DNA of 64,000 nucleotides. Origin: Podospora pseudocomata (Eukaryota > Ascomycota > Sordariomycetes > Sordariales > Podosporaceae). Position numbers and translations under genes: made by a program. A model generated the notes under the pieces. It searched no databases. It was given only the letters and a program-made list of their open reading frames with translations, and was not told where the DNA came from. Numbering within the stretch: position 1 is the first letter of the stretch; each line of letters opens with the position of its first letter. The stretch is from positions 2,604,001 to 2,668,000 of the forward strand of contig NC_085889.1 in assembly GCF_035222375.1 (NCBI RefSeq), in the 5' to 3' direction. Positions 1 through 12,188 of the stretch are shown here, piece after piece.

Positions 1-314
1 GCTGGGATCAAGGTGGGGGAACAGTGAGGGCAGGACAAACGGAGGGTGGGGTGGACAAAACGGAGAGGATATTGAACTTGAGAAGCAATCGCTTATTAGC
101 GAGTTCGAAGATGGCGATTAATCTGCACAGAATCGAAACTTGATAAACTTTCTTTGGTATCGATATTCTCCGCAATGCCCCAAGATAACATGCCTGACCA
201 AGAAGGAAGGCGCAGGGCCTCACTTACATGAGTTTAAGCTCACATAAGGTACGGATGTCCGTTTCAGGAAGGACGACGATTTGCTACACGCGGCATGCAG
301 GTGGCATCGCTGTG
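1..314. other. left-edge stretch without a recognised gene
   Basis: Only short unsupported reading frames are present. I see no repeat, RNA gene or known domain here. Confidence 0.4.
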
Positions 315-785
315 CTACTGCATGTCAACTCTAGCCAAGGAATTTCCACTAGATTGTCGCCGTAATCGAGCCTGGTGGTCATCAAGCACATAGGCAAGAA
401 AAGAATGGAAGCAGTCGATGTCCCACAGGCTCAGCCCTATGGCGTTGACAGCAAATAGCCACCACTTGGCCCGAGCTTTGCGCCCCGTCACTGTGGAAAG
501 CTCAGCTGGGAAACGGAGCTGGGGGCGGTCAACGCCCAACTGTCGTGGCAGACCAACATGGTGACCCGTGGACGACACAAGGAACAGCTCAGTGAATGGG
601 ATTCTAAAAGACAAGAAATCATGTTGTACAGCATGCGTGTCATCGAATCCCGACGAGGTCCCATCTGCTCCCAACTTCGGGTTTGGCAGCCGATACCCAA
701 AGCGGACTTTTGGACACGGCTCAGCGTTGACCCGATCTCTGACGCTGTCATTATCGCCGGGAACATCGTGGCAATTTTCCGCCAT
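315..785 (-). CDS. hypothetical protein, 156 aa, weak
   Basis: An open frame of 156 codons runs on the minus strand from an ATG at 785. I do not recognise the protein. It has no signal peptide and no repeated or low-complexity region. The stretch AKWWLFAVNAIGLSLWDID near residues 106-124 is hydrophobic enough to be a buried helix but is probably not a clean membrane span. No introns or neighbouring exons were found. Overlapping frames on both strands are of similar length, so this could be chance. It is listed because it is the longest ATG-started frame in the first 1.8 kb. Confidence 0.22.
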   Translation of the reverse strand: MAENCHDVPGDNDSVRDRVNAEPCPKVRFGYRLPNPKLGADGTSSGFDDTHAVQHDFLSFRIPFTELFLVSSTGHHVGLPRQLGVDRPQLRFPAELSTVTGRKARAKWWLFAVNAIGLSLWDIDCFHSFLAYVLDDHQARLRRQSSGNSLARVDMQ

Positions 786-797
786 TTCAAATCATAA

Positions 798-2763
798 TGA
801 AAGGCGGTCCCGTCATGCCTGGTTCATGTACTGCGCGTACTGTTGTCTCATCTCAAACTATTTTTTTAACAGATGAACCTGTGGTAGTGCTAGGAATAGC
901 AATACATTGCACGACAGTTCAACGTTGGGATTTAGTGTCGCGTCTTGACAGCCTGCTAACTATCGGCGATAACACACCGAATATTCAACACCACTGCCCA
1001 TCGTCAGTTTTTAGTGATCGCCCCCAAGAGACCCTGGATCTTCAACGTCGACAAGTGACCAAAAAACCAGATCCGGGATACAAAGCCAGGGGGATTTCAG
1101 CGCTGAGGTGCAGACTTTGCGTCATGGTTGAGCTGTCAGTGGTAGTGCAGCAACCCCAACTCCCGTTCCCGCCAGCAATCGGGTAGATCCATCACCAACA
1201 CCCCAACGGGTCCCGCTCAGCACTTCCGATCGCCGGCAGCTGCCCGTTAGTTAACAGGGTGCCATCCACCGTCCGGACACCGCTCCAGCCTCGAGGTCCG
1301 GATACGTAGTGCGGCAGTGAGACATTGCTTCATTGTCATTACTACTTCGTATTTCCGCGGCATCTGCAAATAAACGGTTATTAGTTTCCACGACTCACTT
1401 TGGCGGCTAGAGCGTGGTACGAGCAGGACCACCTCACCTCAGCAACACTGTCTCTGCCGCCGTCGATATTTTGGCGGGGCAGCGCCTGCAACCATAGCAG
1501 CGGGACTTAGTGTTCCGCAAAACCTGGGTTCGCCCTTGCGCAAAGAGCCGGCAGCATTGAGAGCAACAGATCCGAAAAGAAGCCAAGTCCCACTGCTATA
1601 ACTTGTTGTATGTCCTCCCGAAAAAAACTTGAAAAGTCTTCAGCGATTCTCTTTGCAGTGGCGGCGGCGATACTCCGGCTCTGTCTGTCCGCCTCACCAA
1701 AACGTCATCGCTCAGCTTGTCGCGTTTCCCTGCTCGCTTTGGTCCCAAGATACGACCGATACGCTTATGCGACAAATCATTGATCATTTGCACGGCAATC
1801 TGACTGCTCAAGTGTTTTGCATTTATTTATCTGGCTGCTTTGTCCGCCCGCCCTGCCCACGAGGTCCCAATTGTTCCCCCCATCTGACACTTTTTTAGCG
1901 TGTCCTGTCCACCAACCCCACCATCAAATCTTCAGCACCGAGTTAAAAAACGTTCTCCGATATCGAATTGCGCCGACCGAGGCCCGTGTTCCGTCGAATA
2001 AGTTGCAGCCACAACCACCGGACGCATTGAGAGACGCCTACCTATCTTTTCGACCCTTTCACCTTGTTATCACCGGTCACCACCGATATCTATACATATC
2101 ATATCGCGACAATTCCCCTGCTGGTGTCCACCACAAGACTCGAACATTCCCAGACGGGCAGCTCAACTCCACAACTCCGTTTTTACCCCGCGCAACAAGA
2201 CAGGGATTTTCGCTTTTGGCGAAACGTCGCCCTGCTGTACCCCGCGTTTTGCCCACCCTCTCTGCCTCTCTGGACAGCACTTATACCCCGCGACCTGACG
2301 ACGCACAAACAACGCGCCTTGTCAGCCAGCCTCCCCCGAACTCCTTGAGCAATCATCTCAACCTTTTCGCCCTTTTTTTGTGTCTCGGGCAGCCGCCCCT
2401 CAGCACCCTGTGAGTTGTTGCTCTCCTGTCGCCCCGCCCTGCAACCATCCTCTGACCGCCTCTTTATCTTCAGGTCTGCTGGCCAAGCATTTTGATGACT
2501 TGTGTCACTGCAAAGTCAGTCAGACGGCAGCCCAACAACAAGGCACTTGTGTAGGATCGCCCTTACCGAGCCTCCCGTTTGCCTTATTAGGCAGGCCACC
2601 CCGCCTCTCCCACCACCACAAAGACGCCGACCCCTTTCACCAAAGCCTCACAAAGCATATAAAGCAACAAAGAGAGACCGAACCCCTCCTTTGTGTGCCA
2701 CGTGGTTTTATATATTGTCCTGTATTTTCTACAGTTCCTCCCCACTTCAACACCACACGCGCA
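798..2763. other. intergenic region and long pyrimidine-rich leader
   Basis: From about 1800 the plus strand becomes rich in C and T with many CCAC/CACC steps. This is common in promoters and 5' leaders of filamentous fungi. The long plus-strand frames at 1817-2413 and 2380-2763 have the biased, domain-less composition expected of such a leader and are not called as genes. Nothing else is recognisable between 798 and 1800. Confidence 0.5.
2699..2714 (+). promoter_or_regulatory. CACGTG box followed by TATA-like run
   Basis: A perfect CACGTG palindrome (E-box/G-box, the bHLH target) lies at 2699-2704, followed at once by a TTTTATATAT run. Together they sit about 50-65 bp before the ATG at 2764. 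The spacing suits a core promoter of the small gene downstream, but it could equally lie in its leader. The sequence alone cannot prove function. Confidence 0.35.
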
Positions 2764-3117
2764 ATGTCATCTCCACAGGGCTCACCAAACGACATGAACG
2801 CCCAGTCATACATGCTCGTCCCCAACCTCCACGTACCAGACGCAAACACCAGCGAGATGGACCTGAACAGCCACTCATGGATGATGGCCACCGTCATCGA
2901 AGATGATGACTTGATGTTTGGCGGCAAGCCTCTCAGTGCTTGGTATGAGGAGGACCGCCGCAGATTCAGCTCTGGCCAAGACGAGGAGGAAGAACCAAGG
3001 GGCCGACAGAGGGAGCGCACCGAGAGCTCAACCCACCACTCGCATCAGCACCATCCCCAACAACCACAACAACATCGCCACCACGGAAAGAACACCAAAG
3101 ACCCAAAGCAACAATAA
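2764..3117 (+). CDS. small acidic/His-Gln-rich protein, 117 aa
   Basis: The ATG at 2764 was chosen over in-frame upstream ATGs (frame open from 2380) because only from here does the composition look proteinaceous. The first 85 residues hold an ordered-looking block with EDDDLMFGGKPLSAWYEEDRR near residues 43-63. After that come a Glu-rich and Arg-rich linker and a His/Gln/Pro tail typical of disordered nuclear proteins. The block resembles small fungal proteins I have seen without a named domain, but I cannot assign a function. There is no signal peptide or membrane segment. A CACGTG box and a TATA-like run lie just upstream. Confidence 0.6.
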   Translation: MSSPQGSPNDMNAQSYMLVPNLHVPDANTSEMDLNSHSWMMATVIEDDDLMFGGKPLSAWYEEDRRRFSSGQDEEEEPRGRQRERTESSTHHSHQHHPQQPQQHRHHGKNTKDPKQQ

Positions 3118-4457
3118 AAACCTTTCCGCTTATCGATATCGTTCCCTCAGGCAGTCTCACAATGTCTGACGCATTGCATGTCTGTCCCACCTGGCACCAG
3201 CAAAGGCAGGCCTAGCCGGTGTCGCCTTGTGCTTTGGGGTTCTCGGCCTGGACCCTTCCGTACGAGTGTGGTTGCAACCGTCCTGTACCACCACCACCAC
3301 CCATCCAACACCATTTTACTCGTGATCTCCTCATTGGTCACACAGCATTCCGAGCTCGGTTGTTAAGCATATGGCTGCGTTCGTTTGCCTTGGGGCTTCC
3401 GGTCATGCCTATTTCACGCCTGGCCTTTTGTCACTGCCGGTCGCACCCGACGTCGGGTCTTGACCAACACGGATTCTCGGATGTGGGTTGCATAGCATCT
3501 CTTCAAGCATCAACGGTGTCGGGAATCTTTTCAACGCATATTTCCTCCTGTCATGCATTTTAGATGCTTTTCACATTTTGGACCGCGGCGTTTTGTCAAT
3601 ATCCGATTCTGAATGGCCCATGGTACCTGGCCGATCGGACTTGAGAGCGATTCTTTGTTCATTGTTCCTCTCTCTTTCATTCCTGTCGTTTTAATGATAC
3701 CATTTTGCATAGTTTTTTCTTGCTCTTTGTTCTTTCTTTCACATCATGTCAGGTCATATGATAACATGAGGATGGGGTTGCATTTTGCGCTGCGTGTTCT
3801 CGATATCTCGATTTCTAACTTGTGATTAGATGTCTCAAGTTGCACATTATAGACATAACAATGAAGACTTGTCGGTCGGACCGATGTTTGGAAGGGAAAG
3901 GGTGGTATTATGGTATTGGTTCTGATGTCTTTTGACGGATGGCAGTTGGGAGGAAGGCTTTGGGATTTGGGGTTTGATAGGTGGTGTTGAGATTCGAGAA
4001 TGAAGATGGATTGACAACTATTTCACCATAGTTAGCACCATATGCTAGATTCCAGGTGATTATGGCTATGGGATTGTCTCGGACTGCACAGCGCCACAAC
4101 ACTGCCTACTGGGGTATGGGCAGAATTAGTAAATATGCGAGCTCGCCTCATATTTTGATTGGACTCAGCTCGCTATGGCAAATTTTGATGAGGCAGTACG
4201 TGAGGCAGATCCCGCCAAGTCCATCACCCAGCTTTGAGAAGCAGGCTCTATGGGCGGTCATATCATTGGTCGTCTGGGTGACCCCTCATCTGAATTTTGA
4301 CACCTTTCCGCGAACTCTTCTGGCCAACACATGTCGTTGATATCGAGCAGAACAACTACTAGCTATAACATCATTTAATACTGCATCACCCAACCCGCCG
4401 CCGTGCACATCATGGACAGCAAGTGCGAAAGGTGTCCCGATCAAGAGCTAGTGTGCT
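3118..4457. other. intergenic, no gene seen
   Basis: The stretch is T-rich on the plus strand. It has several short frames of 60-114 codons with no domain or sensible composition. It probably holds the 3' UTR of the small gene at 2764-3117 and spacer. Confidence 0.5.
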
Positions 4458-7400
4458 TTGGGGGGCCAGGAAGACATTGTGGTGAGGGCGATGCTCCGTG
4501 AAACAAGTCCAGCTATGCTACATCAAGAGGGGACGATTGCCTTGCCACTGTCTGAATCTTCCAGGTTGTCTGTGTCTCATTCGGAGGATCATTATGAATG
4601 GAAAGACAACATAACGGCCTTCGCGCTGACAAGCCAGGGTGAAGACACTCCGAAAGTAGCCTACAAAGTTGGGGAGGGAAGTCAGAACGATGAATCCGAT
4701 TTTGACGAGGTTGACTACCGCATCCCTATGAAAGGAAAGGGAAAGTGGAAAGCGGCCGTAACAAGCGAAAGTATGGGGGAAGATTCAGAGCGGACTGTCC
4801 CTCAGATAGAGAAACCTTTCTTGAGAAGACCGCAGAATGTAGACTCCAGGGAGGGGAAGGATAAGTCTACGTTGTGGAAGTCAGTCACATTGCAAAATCG
4901 GGGAGAGGAGAGACGACGTATTTTTGATAGCATTGCTCGACGGAATAGTGAGTCTTTCTGCCATCTTACCCTTGTGTTCAAGCGCCCCGCACTGCCCCCC
5001 GGTTTCCTTGTCTACCTAGCTAGGTATCTACATACTTATCATTTAAGAAGGATACAAGTATCGCGAACAGAAGGACCGAGAATATCGTGAGGCCTTGAAC
5101 AAACAACATGTCGACGGCAGTGATCACATTCTTAGGATGGATGAGCTGGTCGCTGAAGGGAACCAGCCATGGAGTACATTCAATATGAGGCATATGTTGA
5201 AAGCCACTACTGCCCATGACATTCCGTTACAGAGCTCCAGATCGCACACCGTGGAGAGCCATGACGTCCCCCTCAGCGATCATGATTGGATATCTGGGAA
5301 ACATCCAGACGATCCAATGGCTGAAGATCGTTTGGGTACCAGATGCTTTGACCGGACCGTCACACGCACAGGGCTGCCAAAGTCAATTACAGACCATAGT
5401 AGCGATCTCGCACCATCGGAAAATTTTGTTTTGGAAGATAACAACAAATCAGATGGGCATAAAATTCAGAGGTTCGGATCCGTTAAAGCTACTACCCTTC
5501 TGAGAAACTCTGGTCCGTCAGGACTTATGGACACCAGCCCGACTCAGCATCTGAAGCCAAAGCTTTAGTGGCATCTGAAAAATTCAAGCGCCGGAAGATG
5601 TGGATGTGAAGCTTGCACCCTTGAAGGACGACACTGCCATGGGATCCGTACCTGATTTAGGATATGGATTGCCCAGGGAATTGTCTATTAGGCCCCAAAA
5701 CAAGTCAAAGACGGACGATGGGAATATACATGAAGATCAGTCTGATAATCAGACAGTTTATTCGGACGATGGCAGCATTGATGGTGACATCCTCAATGTC
5801 TGCAAGACTGAGCTGGCCAATTCCCTTGTCAATCATATCCGCCAGCTGGAGGTAGGACCGGAAGGCTATGCCAACATCACCAGGAAGCTACCCCCGTTGC
5901 TCAAAGCCTTCGCCTTGAGAATATGAATCCAGGCTCATCGTAGATGCCGAGGGATGTTATGTTCTTTGTGCACAAGTATCGCGAGTAAGTTAACGTCCAA
6001 TTGAAGTGCAATTTGGAGCATATGAGCAGATCGCTAATCCTCAGCAGCGATATATCTGAGCTGTGCCGATGTTCGTTGACACCATCAACTGACGATAGAC
6101 TGTCAGCGAAGCCGGCATCAGAATATAATGGGACAAGCACTGAAGCCCTGGGATCACGGATCATAAACTGGATTCAACATGATGAAGACAGTGACAGCAC
6201 TGGACTCGAGCAGTAACCTTCCAAAGAGACACCAGATGAACTGCCAGTTGAAGTTGAAGCCGACGGAATTAACTTCATGCCGGACGACCACCAATATCGA
6301 GAAGCGTTATTTGAGTCTCCATCTTATCAATGGCTTCTATCCAGCCTTGTTCGAGACAACAGTGTGTCCTGCCACGCCATGAACGCTATCAGATCCAACA
6401 TCCTGGCACAGCGGCCCCGTACGCGACAAGTGAGTCGTCGTATTCCCTCTGAGGTTCATTCTGTATGTTTTAAGACCGGGTTGGATTCAATTGGGTTTGT
6501 AAGTGTAGGGCGGTGGCCAAGTGTAGTCACTGCCCACAAAAGAGAGGCCACAAGGCAGAGAAATTGGTTGACAAATTGATATTACAGTTGGTTGTTGTTA
6601 GTTGTTCCGAGTAAAAGTAAACGGTAAGCCAAATTCAGCCTTAAGAGCAAAAAGGTGTGGGTCTGGTGAAAAGCAGGCCCTTTGTAGGTGCCCCACAATA
6701 AGACATCAGCATGCAGACCCAGACACACAAGTCATTAGGCTGGCACATGCCCGACGTGATTACTCTGACGGGTCCCGAACAAAATGCGCAAGGACTCACT
6801 TGTGCTGAATATATATGTCAGACATGGCCTGTCACCGGTGCATATGTTTTGCGTATTTTGGATGTATTCGGTGATGGAATGGACTGTAGTGATTCAGATA
6901 GGAAATTAGGTAAGCCATCCTCTAAGCTATCGCACAGGTACCTACATGTATATATGCGAGACACTAATACTGTTAGTAACATTGCCCACCGGTCATTTAT
7001 AACGGCTTTGGTGACGTCCTCCGACGGGCTGGTTAAGGCTGTAGGCACAGCTGCCTTTCTCTGCGAGGTTGGAGTAATATTTGGTTGGCTATGTGCTGCT
7101 TTTCGGACATGTCCAACAGAAGGCCAAATCGCTTCGGGCTCGCCACAAATCAACAAGGTTATCGAATTGCATTCGAAAGTACTTTGTTTCGAAATGAGCG
7201 GCGTGATTGGAATGGCGTGGCGGAAAGAAGATTCAAAGCCAGGACAGTGCTGGCACAGCTTGTTTGGCAACCCTATTGTCGTCAAAGGGTATCCAATGTC
7301 ACAACGCCCAAAATGCAATACCGGAATCGAAATACCACTTCAGATGGCGGCCGCATTTATAGCAGCTCCAAGGCTGCACCGTTTTCTGGGACACTACTAT

Positions 7401-9270
7401 CTCAAAGGCTTCTCCGCAATACTCATTGCTGTGGAGGTTGTGAGAAATGTTGTCCTGTGGCATCATTGGTACAACCCTACCGGGAAGAGAATCTCGTATC
7501 TAGACGCTGCTACAGCGGAAGGCAAGATTGAGATAAGCTTGGAAGACTTGCGTTCTCGAAGACACGTAGGTTGGTGTTCTGAGGCACTGTGTATGGCTGG
7601 TAAGTACACAAGGTTGTCAGGAACAGGGCCCCTGTTAACTTGTTTCTTCTCCAGGAGACAAAAGTGCTAAGTATCAGATTGGAAGCTCCAGGCTACCTTG
7701 TCCGAGCCGCGAGTTCTCTCTCGAGAAAGTGTCATTTTCAGTGGGACAGATTGTGACTGGCGGATGTCAATTTAGCATTGGCAAGAAAGATGTCCCTCCT
7801 CACATAACTAAACAGGGTTATATTGCCAAGCTAAGGCGGATAGATCAGAAATATGTTGTCATGTGGGATGAAGAGGACAAACGGGCCTGGCTTGTTAAAG
7901 GAACCGGGGCCTTGCTGCACTTAGAGCGTCACTAGAGCATTGTCGTGATGATAAGTTCAGCTCTGAGTTCCTCTACGACTTCAACGCCTTTGAAGAACCG
8001 AATACACGATTTGAAAGGGACTTATCTGTCAAAGCCCTTCTCAATTTGACTAACGTATATTATAAGCGAGTCGTACATATAAGCGAGTCGTACAGTCTCC
8101 ACCACGACGCGTCCTCCTTACACCTAACATCAATTTTTTCCACAACCCAATATGCCTCCTACTTCAAAGGAAGCCAGGATACTCTTAGCCCTTGAGGCTC
8201 TTCGAATCAATGAAAAATTAAGCCTCCGAGCTGCAGCTAAGCTCTACAACGTACCAGCTATGACTCTCTCTAACCGACGCGCCGGCCGGCCTGCACGACG
8301 CGATATAACACCCAATTCGAAAAAGATGACTCAATCGGAAGAGGAAGCTATTGTCCGATATATTATTGAGCTATGTACGCGTGCTTTTCCACCAAGATTG
8401 CGTAGTGTAGATGATATGGCCAACCAACTGCTACGCGTACGCGACGCGCCCCCTGTTGGCAAGTTCTGGGCACATAACTTCGTCAAACGTCAGCCACAGC
8501 TCCGTACGCGTTTTAAGCGTAGATACGACTACCAGAGGGCTAAGTGCGAGGATCCAAAGGTCATTGCCGAGTGGTTTGCGCTCGTACGGAACACTAAGGC
8601 TAAGTACGGTATTGTAGATGACGATATCTACAACTTCGACGAGACTGGGTTTATGATAGGTATTATCTTCGCGGGCATGGTAGTTACGACCTCGGACGGC
8701 CTTAGTAAGGCGAAAACTAGCCCAGCCTGGTAACCGCGAATGGGCAACGGTAATCCAGGGAGTTAATGCCCTCGGTTGGGCCATCCCTCCTTTTATCATC
8801 TTGGCCGCGCAGTACCACCTTGCCAACGAGGCACTAAGCAAGCGCAGGAGAGCCAAAAAAACACGTGTGCGGCTTGGAGGATCACTTACTGTGCAGGATG
8901 CACACGATCTACTTGACCAGAAGGCCGTGGGTGGGGAGGCAGTGGAAGAAACGCAGCCGGATGGTAGTGGTGTAGGGGGTGCTTGTACAAAGGTTCAATG
9001 CTGTGGTGTATGCGGCAAGCCTGGCCATAATGCACGTACTTGCCAGGAGGCTGTAGAATCGTCTGATTCGGCTGTTTCTGATGTAATTATAGTTGGTTTC
9101 TAGTGTTGTTATGTTGCAATTGAGGATAGTTGTTGTAGGGTGGTGGAGACTGTACGACTCGCTTATATGTACGACTCGCTTATAATATACGTTAACAGAA
9201 AGCTTCATATCTGCTGCGAGGAAAGAATACATGAGAAGACGCCTACAAGGTCCACCTTTTCACTAGACCC
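4458..9270 (+). pseudogene. broken member of a large fungal protein family of unknown function, split by a transposon
   Basis: Pieces of one protein lie in order on the plus strand. A charged N-terminus (4458-4947) is joined by a clear 100-nt intron (4948-5047) to a second exon. Then come blocks I recognise from a large unnamed ascomycete family: KLPPLLKAFALRI (near 5890), RDVMFFVHKYRE (near 5960), SPSYQWLLSSL (near 6320), LTCAEYICQTWP (near 6805), KPGQCWHSLFGNPIVVKGYP (near 7240) and YVVMWDEEDKRAWLVKGTGA (near 7860). No catalytic motif is known to me in the family. The blocks change frame several times (for example after 5548, near 5920 and near 7935) and at least one in-frame stop is seen at 6214. 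The reading is finally cut by the transposon at 8053-9192; removing it and one TA restores an open frame across the junction. Some frame changes could be sequencing errors. Confidence 0.7.
8053..9192 (+). mobile_element. pogo/Fot1-like Tc1-mariner element, copy A, internally deleted
   Basis: The element has 53-bp perfect terminal inverted repeats beginning ACGTATATTATAAGCGAG and is flanked by the TA duplication of Tc1-mariner elements (8051-8052 and 9193-9194). Inside, a transposase frame starts at 8152 (MPPTSKEARILLALEAL). It holds a psq/CENP-B-type helix-turn-helix, an HTH-Tnp region and the first DDE block (YNFDETGFM). It then jumps from AAQYHL straight to a C-terminal basic segment and a CCHC knuckle (CCGVCGKPGHNARTC), so the middle and last catalytic Asp regions are missing. 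One extra A near 8714 also shifts the frame. The copy is non-autonomous and is inserted in the pseudogene at 4458-9270. Confidence 0.93.
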
Positions 9271-9443
9271 ACACCTGGTGTTTGCTCTTGGGGCGTATTA
9301 GTGTTGGTTTTCCACACTCTGTAAATTTAACCTTGAAAACTCAATAATACTGTTTGTTGATCAATTTACACCTGCTTCCTGGGCCTCATTTTCGTGGTCA
9401 GCGACCTTCCTAAGCCGCTGTCCTACATTTTCTGGGAGCCTCT

Positions 9444-10016
9444 TTGGCAGACCTGGAGGAGATTATTGTCAACAGACCGGAGGCAAAGGTCGAGATTCTG
9501 GACAGGCTCTTCAAGTCTGAGAATGTCGATCCACAAACATTCCCACATGGCGGAATCATATTCAGCCTCCCAGCGAAACTAAGGCGGGGCCACGGAGAGG
9601 ATCTAACAAGCCCCCCCGGTCAGGCCATAGCCTCGACATGCTCGACAAGGACCGATGATCAAGGTCCCACTCCCTGTCCAACAATTGCCAACAGTTCAAG
9701 TGCCACCGGCTCCTCAGAAAACACTGTGGATACCGACGCATCAAGTCAGAACACGTCGGCAACACCACCGGGAATATCTCGCACAGTACCCTATTCAACC
9801 AATGCTCAGGTATCAACCCCAACAACCGAAAATACCTCCATCTCTGAGGACAACGGAGCAGGCCTTAGTTTTGGGGTTGGACTCTTCACAAAACCGACGA
9901 AACGACCGGTAGATGGCAATGATTCGCAGTACGAAGACGGCGCTACGAAAGGCAGCAAGAGGATGAGGCTTTTGAATCTGGTCTCGAGAGGTTCTTACAG
10001 TTCTGATACATCATAG
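9444..10016 (+). CDS. orphan reading frame, Ser/Thr-rich, possible tail of the pseudogene upstream
   Basis: A 190-codon frame opens with MADLEEIIVNRPEAKVEILD and passes through a long Ser/Thr/Asn/Pro-rich, probably disordered region. It ends in a short basic segment with KGSKRMRLLN, which looks like a nuclear localisation signal. The first 45 residues resemble the C-terminal part of the family broken at 4458-9270, so this is most likely its 3' end rather than an independent gene. No promoter of its own is evident. I cannot assign a function. Confidence 0.35.
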   Translation: MADLEEIIVNRPEAKVEILDRLFKSENVDPQTFPHGGIIFSLPAKLRRGHGEDLTSPPGQAIASTCSTRTDDQGPTPCPTIANSSSATGSSENTVDTDASSQNTSATPPGISRTVPYSTNAQVSTPTTENTSISEDNGAGLSFGVGLFTKPTKRPVDGNDSQYEDGATKGSKRMRLLNLVSRGSYSSDTS

Positions 10017-10428
10017 GCACAGGTGCTGGGAATTCAATAGTAGTGGTCCCCCAAATGTCAGGTTCTTTAATCTAGGTACCTACCCTTTCTCTGATGAGTA
10101 AGAGCAGCGCGGAAATAAACCCAAAGGCAAGCCTGTCGATAATCTATTGACCATCTTTTCCAGGGCGCGCCTCCTTTATGACTGAAGCGACTTGGGTTTA
10201 ATCATAAATCCAAGCGCCGGAAGCCTGCCTGCATAACGACGAAATTGTACGCTGTAGAACCCCGTAATAGGCATTCCTCTCTTTCACTCGAAATTCTGCC
10301 GGTGGTGCCAAGAACCAACCACCCCGGCCTACCTCAGCGCTGTTTACCTCAAAGTCACAACTGTTCCCCTTGTTCGTCGTAACCTGGTGTAGGTGTATCC
10401 GGTTGGCAATTCACGGCCAAGATAGCGA
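10017..10428. other. short intergenic stretch
   Basis: No reading frame or repeat of interest is seen between the orphan frame ending at 10016 and the broken F-box-type gene. Confidence 0.4.
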
Positions 10429-12188
10429 TCAATAATCTCCCCACTGCACAACACAAAACCCATACCTTGAAAGAAACCAGAACCCCATCGGTGTGCTCAA
10501 GGCCTTGACCATCTCTGCAGAATCTATGAAGAGTTCTAATACTAAAAATTCTCTCGCCCGCAGTTCCATCAATGTCGAGACGGGTAGTTTTCTGGCGTTG
10601 CGGTTCGGTTTCTGCCCACCGACCAAAGGTCTTGCATTGATCGGGGATATCCGCTGTCTAGTACTTAAAACCAAACGGCGATAATCATGCAAAGAGATGC
10701 TGGTGAGATGCTAGAGATACCTGCCCCCTGGCCCTCCAAGAATGCGTCCAAAAGATAGGCTTGAACCCCAGCAGGTATAACTTCAGTGGGTGGAATTTGT
10801 TACCGTTGAGTTGGATGTCGTCGGGTGGAACGTCGGGATACCACAGCCCGGCTTTCTTGAGTTGTCGGGCCGCCATGCTTTCAGAGATGTCGCTTGTATT
10901 CATGCCGACAGCACTCTCGTCACTGTTGTCACCACACTTTTTGGTCCTGCCAATGCTGATCAGACGGAAGCCCTATGTGATATACAATTAGCGATGTATC
11001 TCCCTGAAGGGATACTGTAGGAGTTGACTTACACCAAAGCCGAATCTGAGCCCCTTCATTGGATATGATGACGTCAAGCGCTTTGTTATGAGGCCGTTGT
11101 TTGGGACAGCCCAGCCAGCCACCAATCGATGACGAGGGTGCCGGTACATTGTATGGCGTGAATGCCGCCTATCCCGACTGCAATTCTGAAGCCCGTCAAG
11201 TCGTTGAACCCAAAGTATGTGTGTTGCTGTTTCTCGGCGGGACCCATATAGCCTATGGTGATGGTGTGGCCTGGACTGGTGAGGGCAATGCCGGAGATAT
11301 AGCTGAAGTCTCCAACCTCGACAGTCGACACAAAGACCCGCAATATGTTGTCAGAAACGACGATCCTATGATTCAATAGCTCTCGACAAACAATTGGCAG
11401 TGGATAAAGTAGAAACTCGAGAGTTTGCATACTTCCCGCTACCATCGACCAGCATCCATCATCTGGTTTAGGAGTGGCATTCCATGGCGGCACTGAACTG
11501 CTCACAGCCACCTGACTGTTGGCTTTGATAAGATCAGCAAGCTTCTGAAAAGCTTGCAAGATGTGATTCCTGTTATGAAGCGCATTCTTAGTGTCCTGAT
11601 CGTTCCGTCGAAAGTCCGTGTTGATTGGGTGATAATGGAATGGAGGCAGACCACCTTCCTGCGACTCAATATTAATCTCCCAAGGAAAGTACTCTGCTGA
11701 ATTTACCCCATAGCCGTAGCCCCAGTCCAATTTCTTTACCCGAATCACCTGGGTGAGTGAATCGAAAATCTGGAAAGTTGTACCGAGAGGGATAGGCTTG
11801 GGCCAGAAGGCTTCCTTCAGCAGCGTCCAGCAGACATTGTGGAAAGCAAATCCACGTCTGTTCTCAAAAGGCTGATGACGATCGAAGGAAAACATGTGGT
11901 CATCGGACTTATCGTAGCCTTCATCGTCGTATCTCGCGCCTGGGTTCTGAGGAGCAATGAAGGATCCGAAATGGGCCTCATCACCATTTTAGATGCCAAT
12001 TCCAGTCAACGTGGTCTGTCCATTGGCGACATCCATCCACACTAGCAAGTAGCAGCAGTTAGTATGGCCAGGTACATTGAAATGTGTCACATACATCCGC
12101 AAACTTGGTTGAACCAGAATGCAGCTTCCTCGGTTAGACCGTCAATATCTCATCCACAGATGGGGCAAGCCCAAATGATTGGGCTCAT
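10429..12188 (-). pseudogene. broken F-box-associated (DUF7600-like) fungal protein gene
   Basis: Read on the minus strand, the blocks follow the order of the fungal family with an N-terminal Cys pair, a HNxCW box and a later F-box-like/DUF7600 region. They are MSPIIWACPIC (from 12188), ARYDDEGYDKSDDHMFSF, GFAFHNVCWTLLKEAF (near 11840) and YFGFNDLTGFRIAVGIGGI (near 11190), then AGLWYPDVPPDDIQLNG and PIFWT (near 10770). An intron with branch site CTAAC ends at about 12044 and another starts with GTAAGT near 11033. In-frame stops occur in the N-terminal part (after WACPICG and after LTGIGI), and the WLGCP and GGPGG motifs lie in shifted frames near 11100 and 10740. The first F-box helices are not recognisable. 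The family is expected to act as a substrate adaptor; the function of this copy is probably lost. Confidence 0.6.

Noticed and set aside
1817-2413. 198-codon plus-strand frame in the CT-rich leader
   Set aside because: Composition follows the pyrimidine bias of the leader; no domain, and two other frames are equally open.
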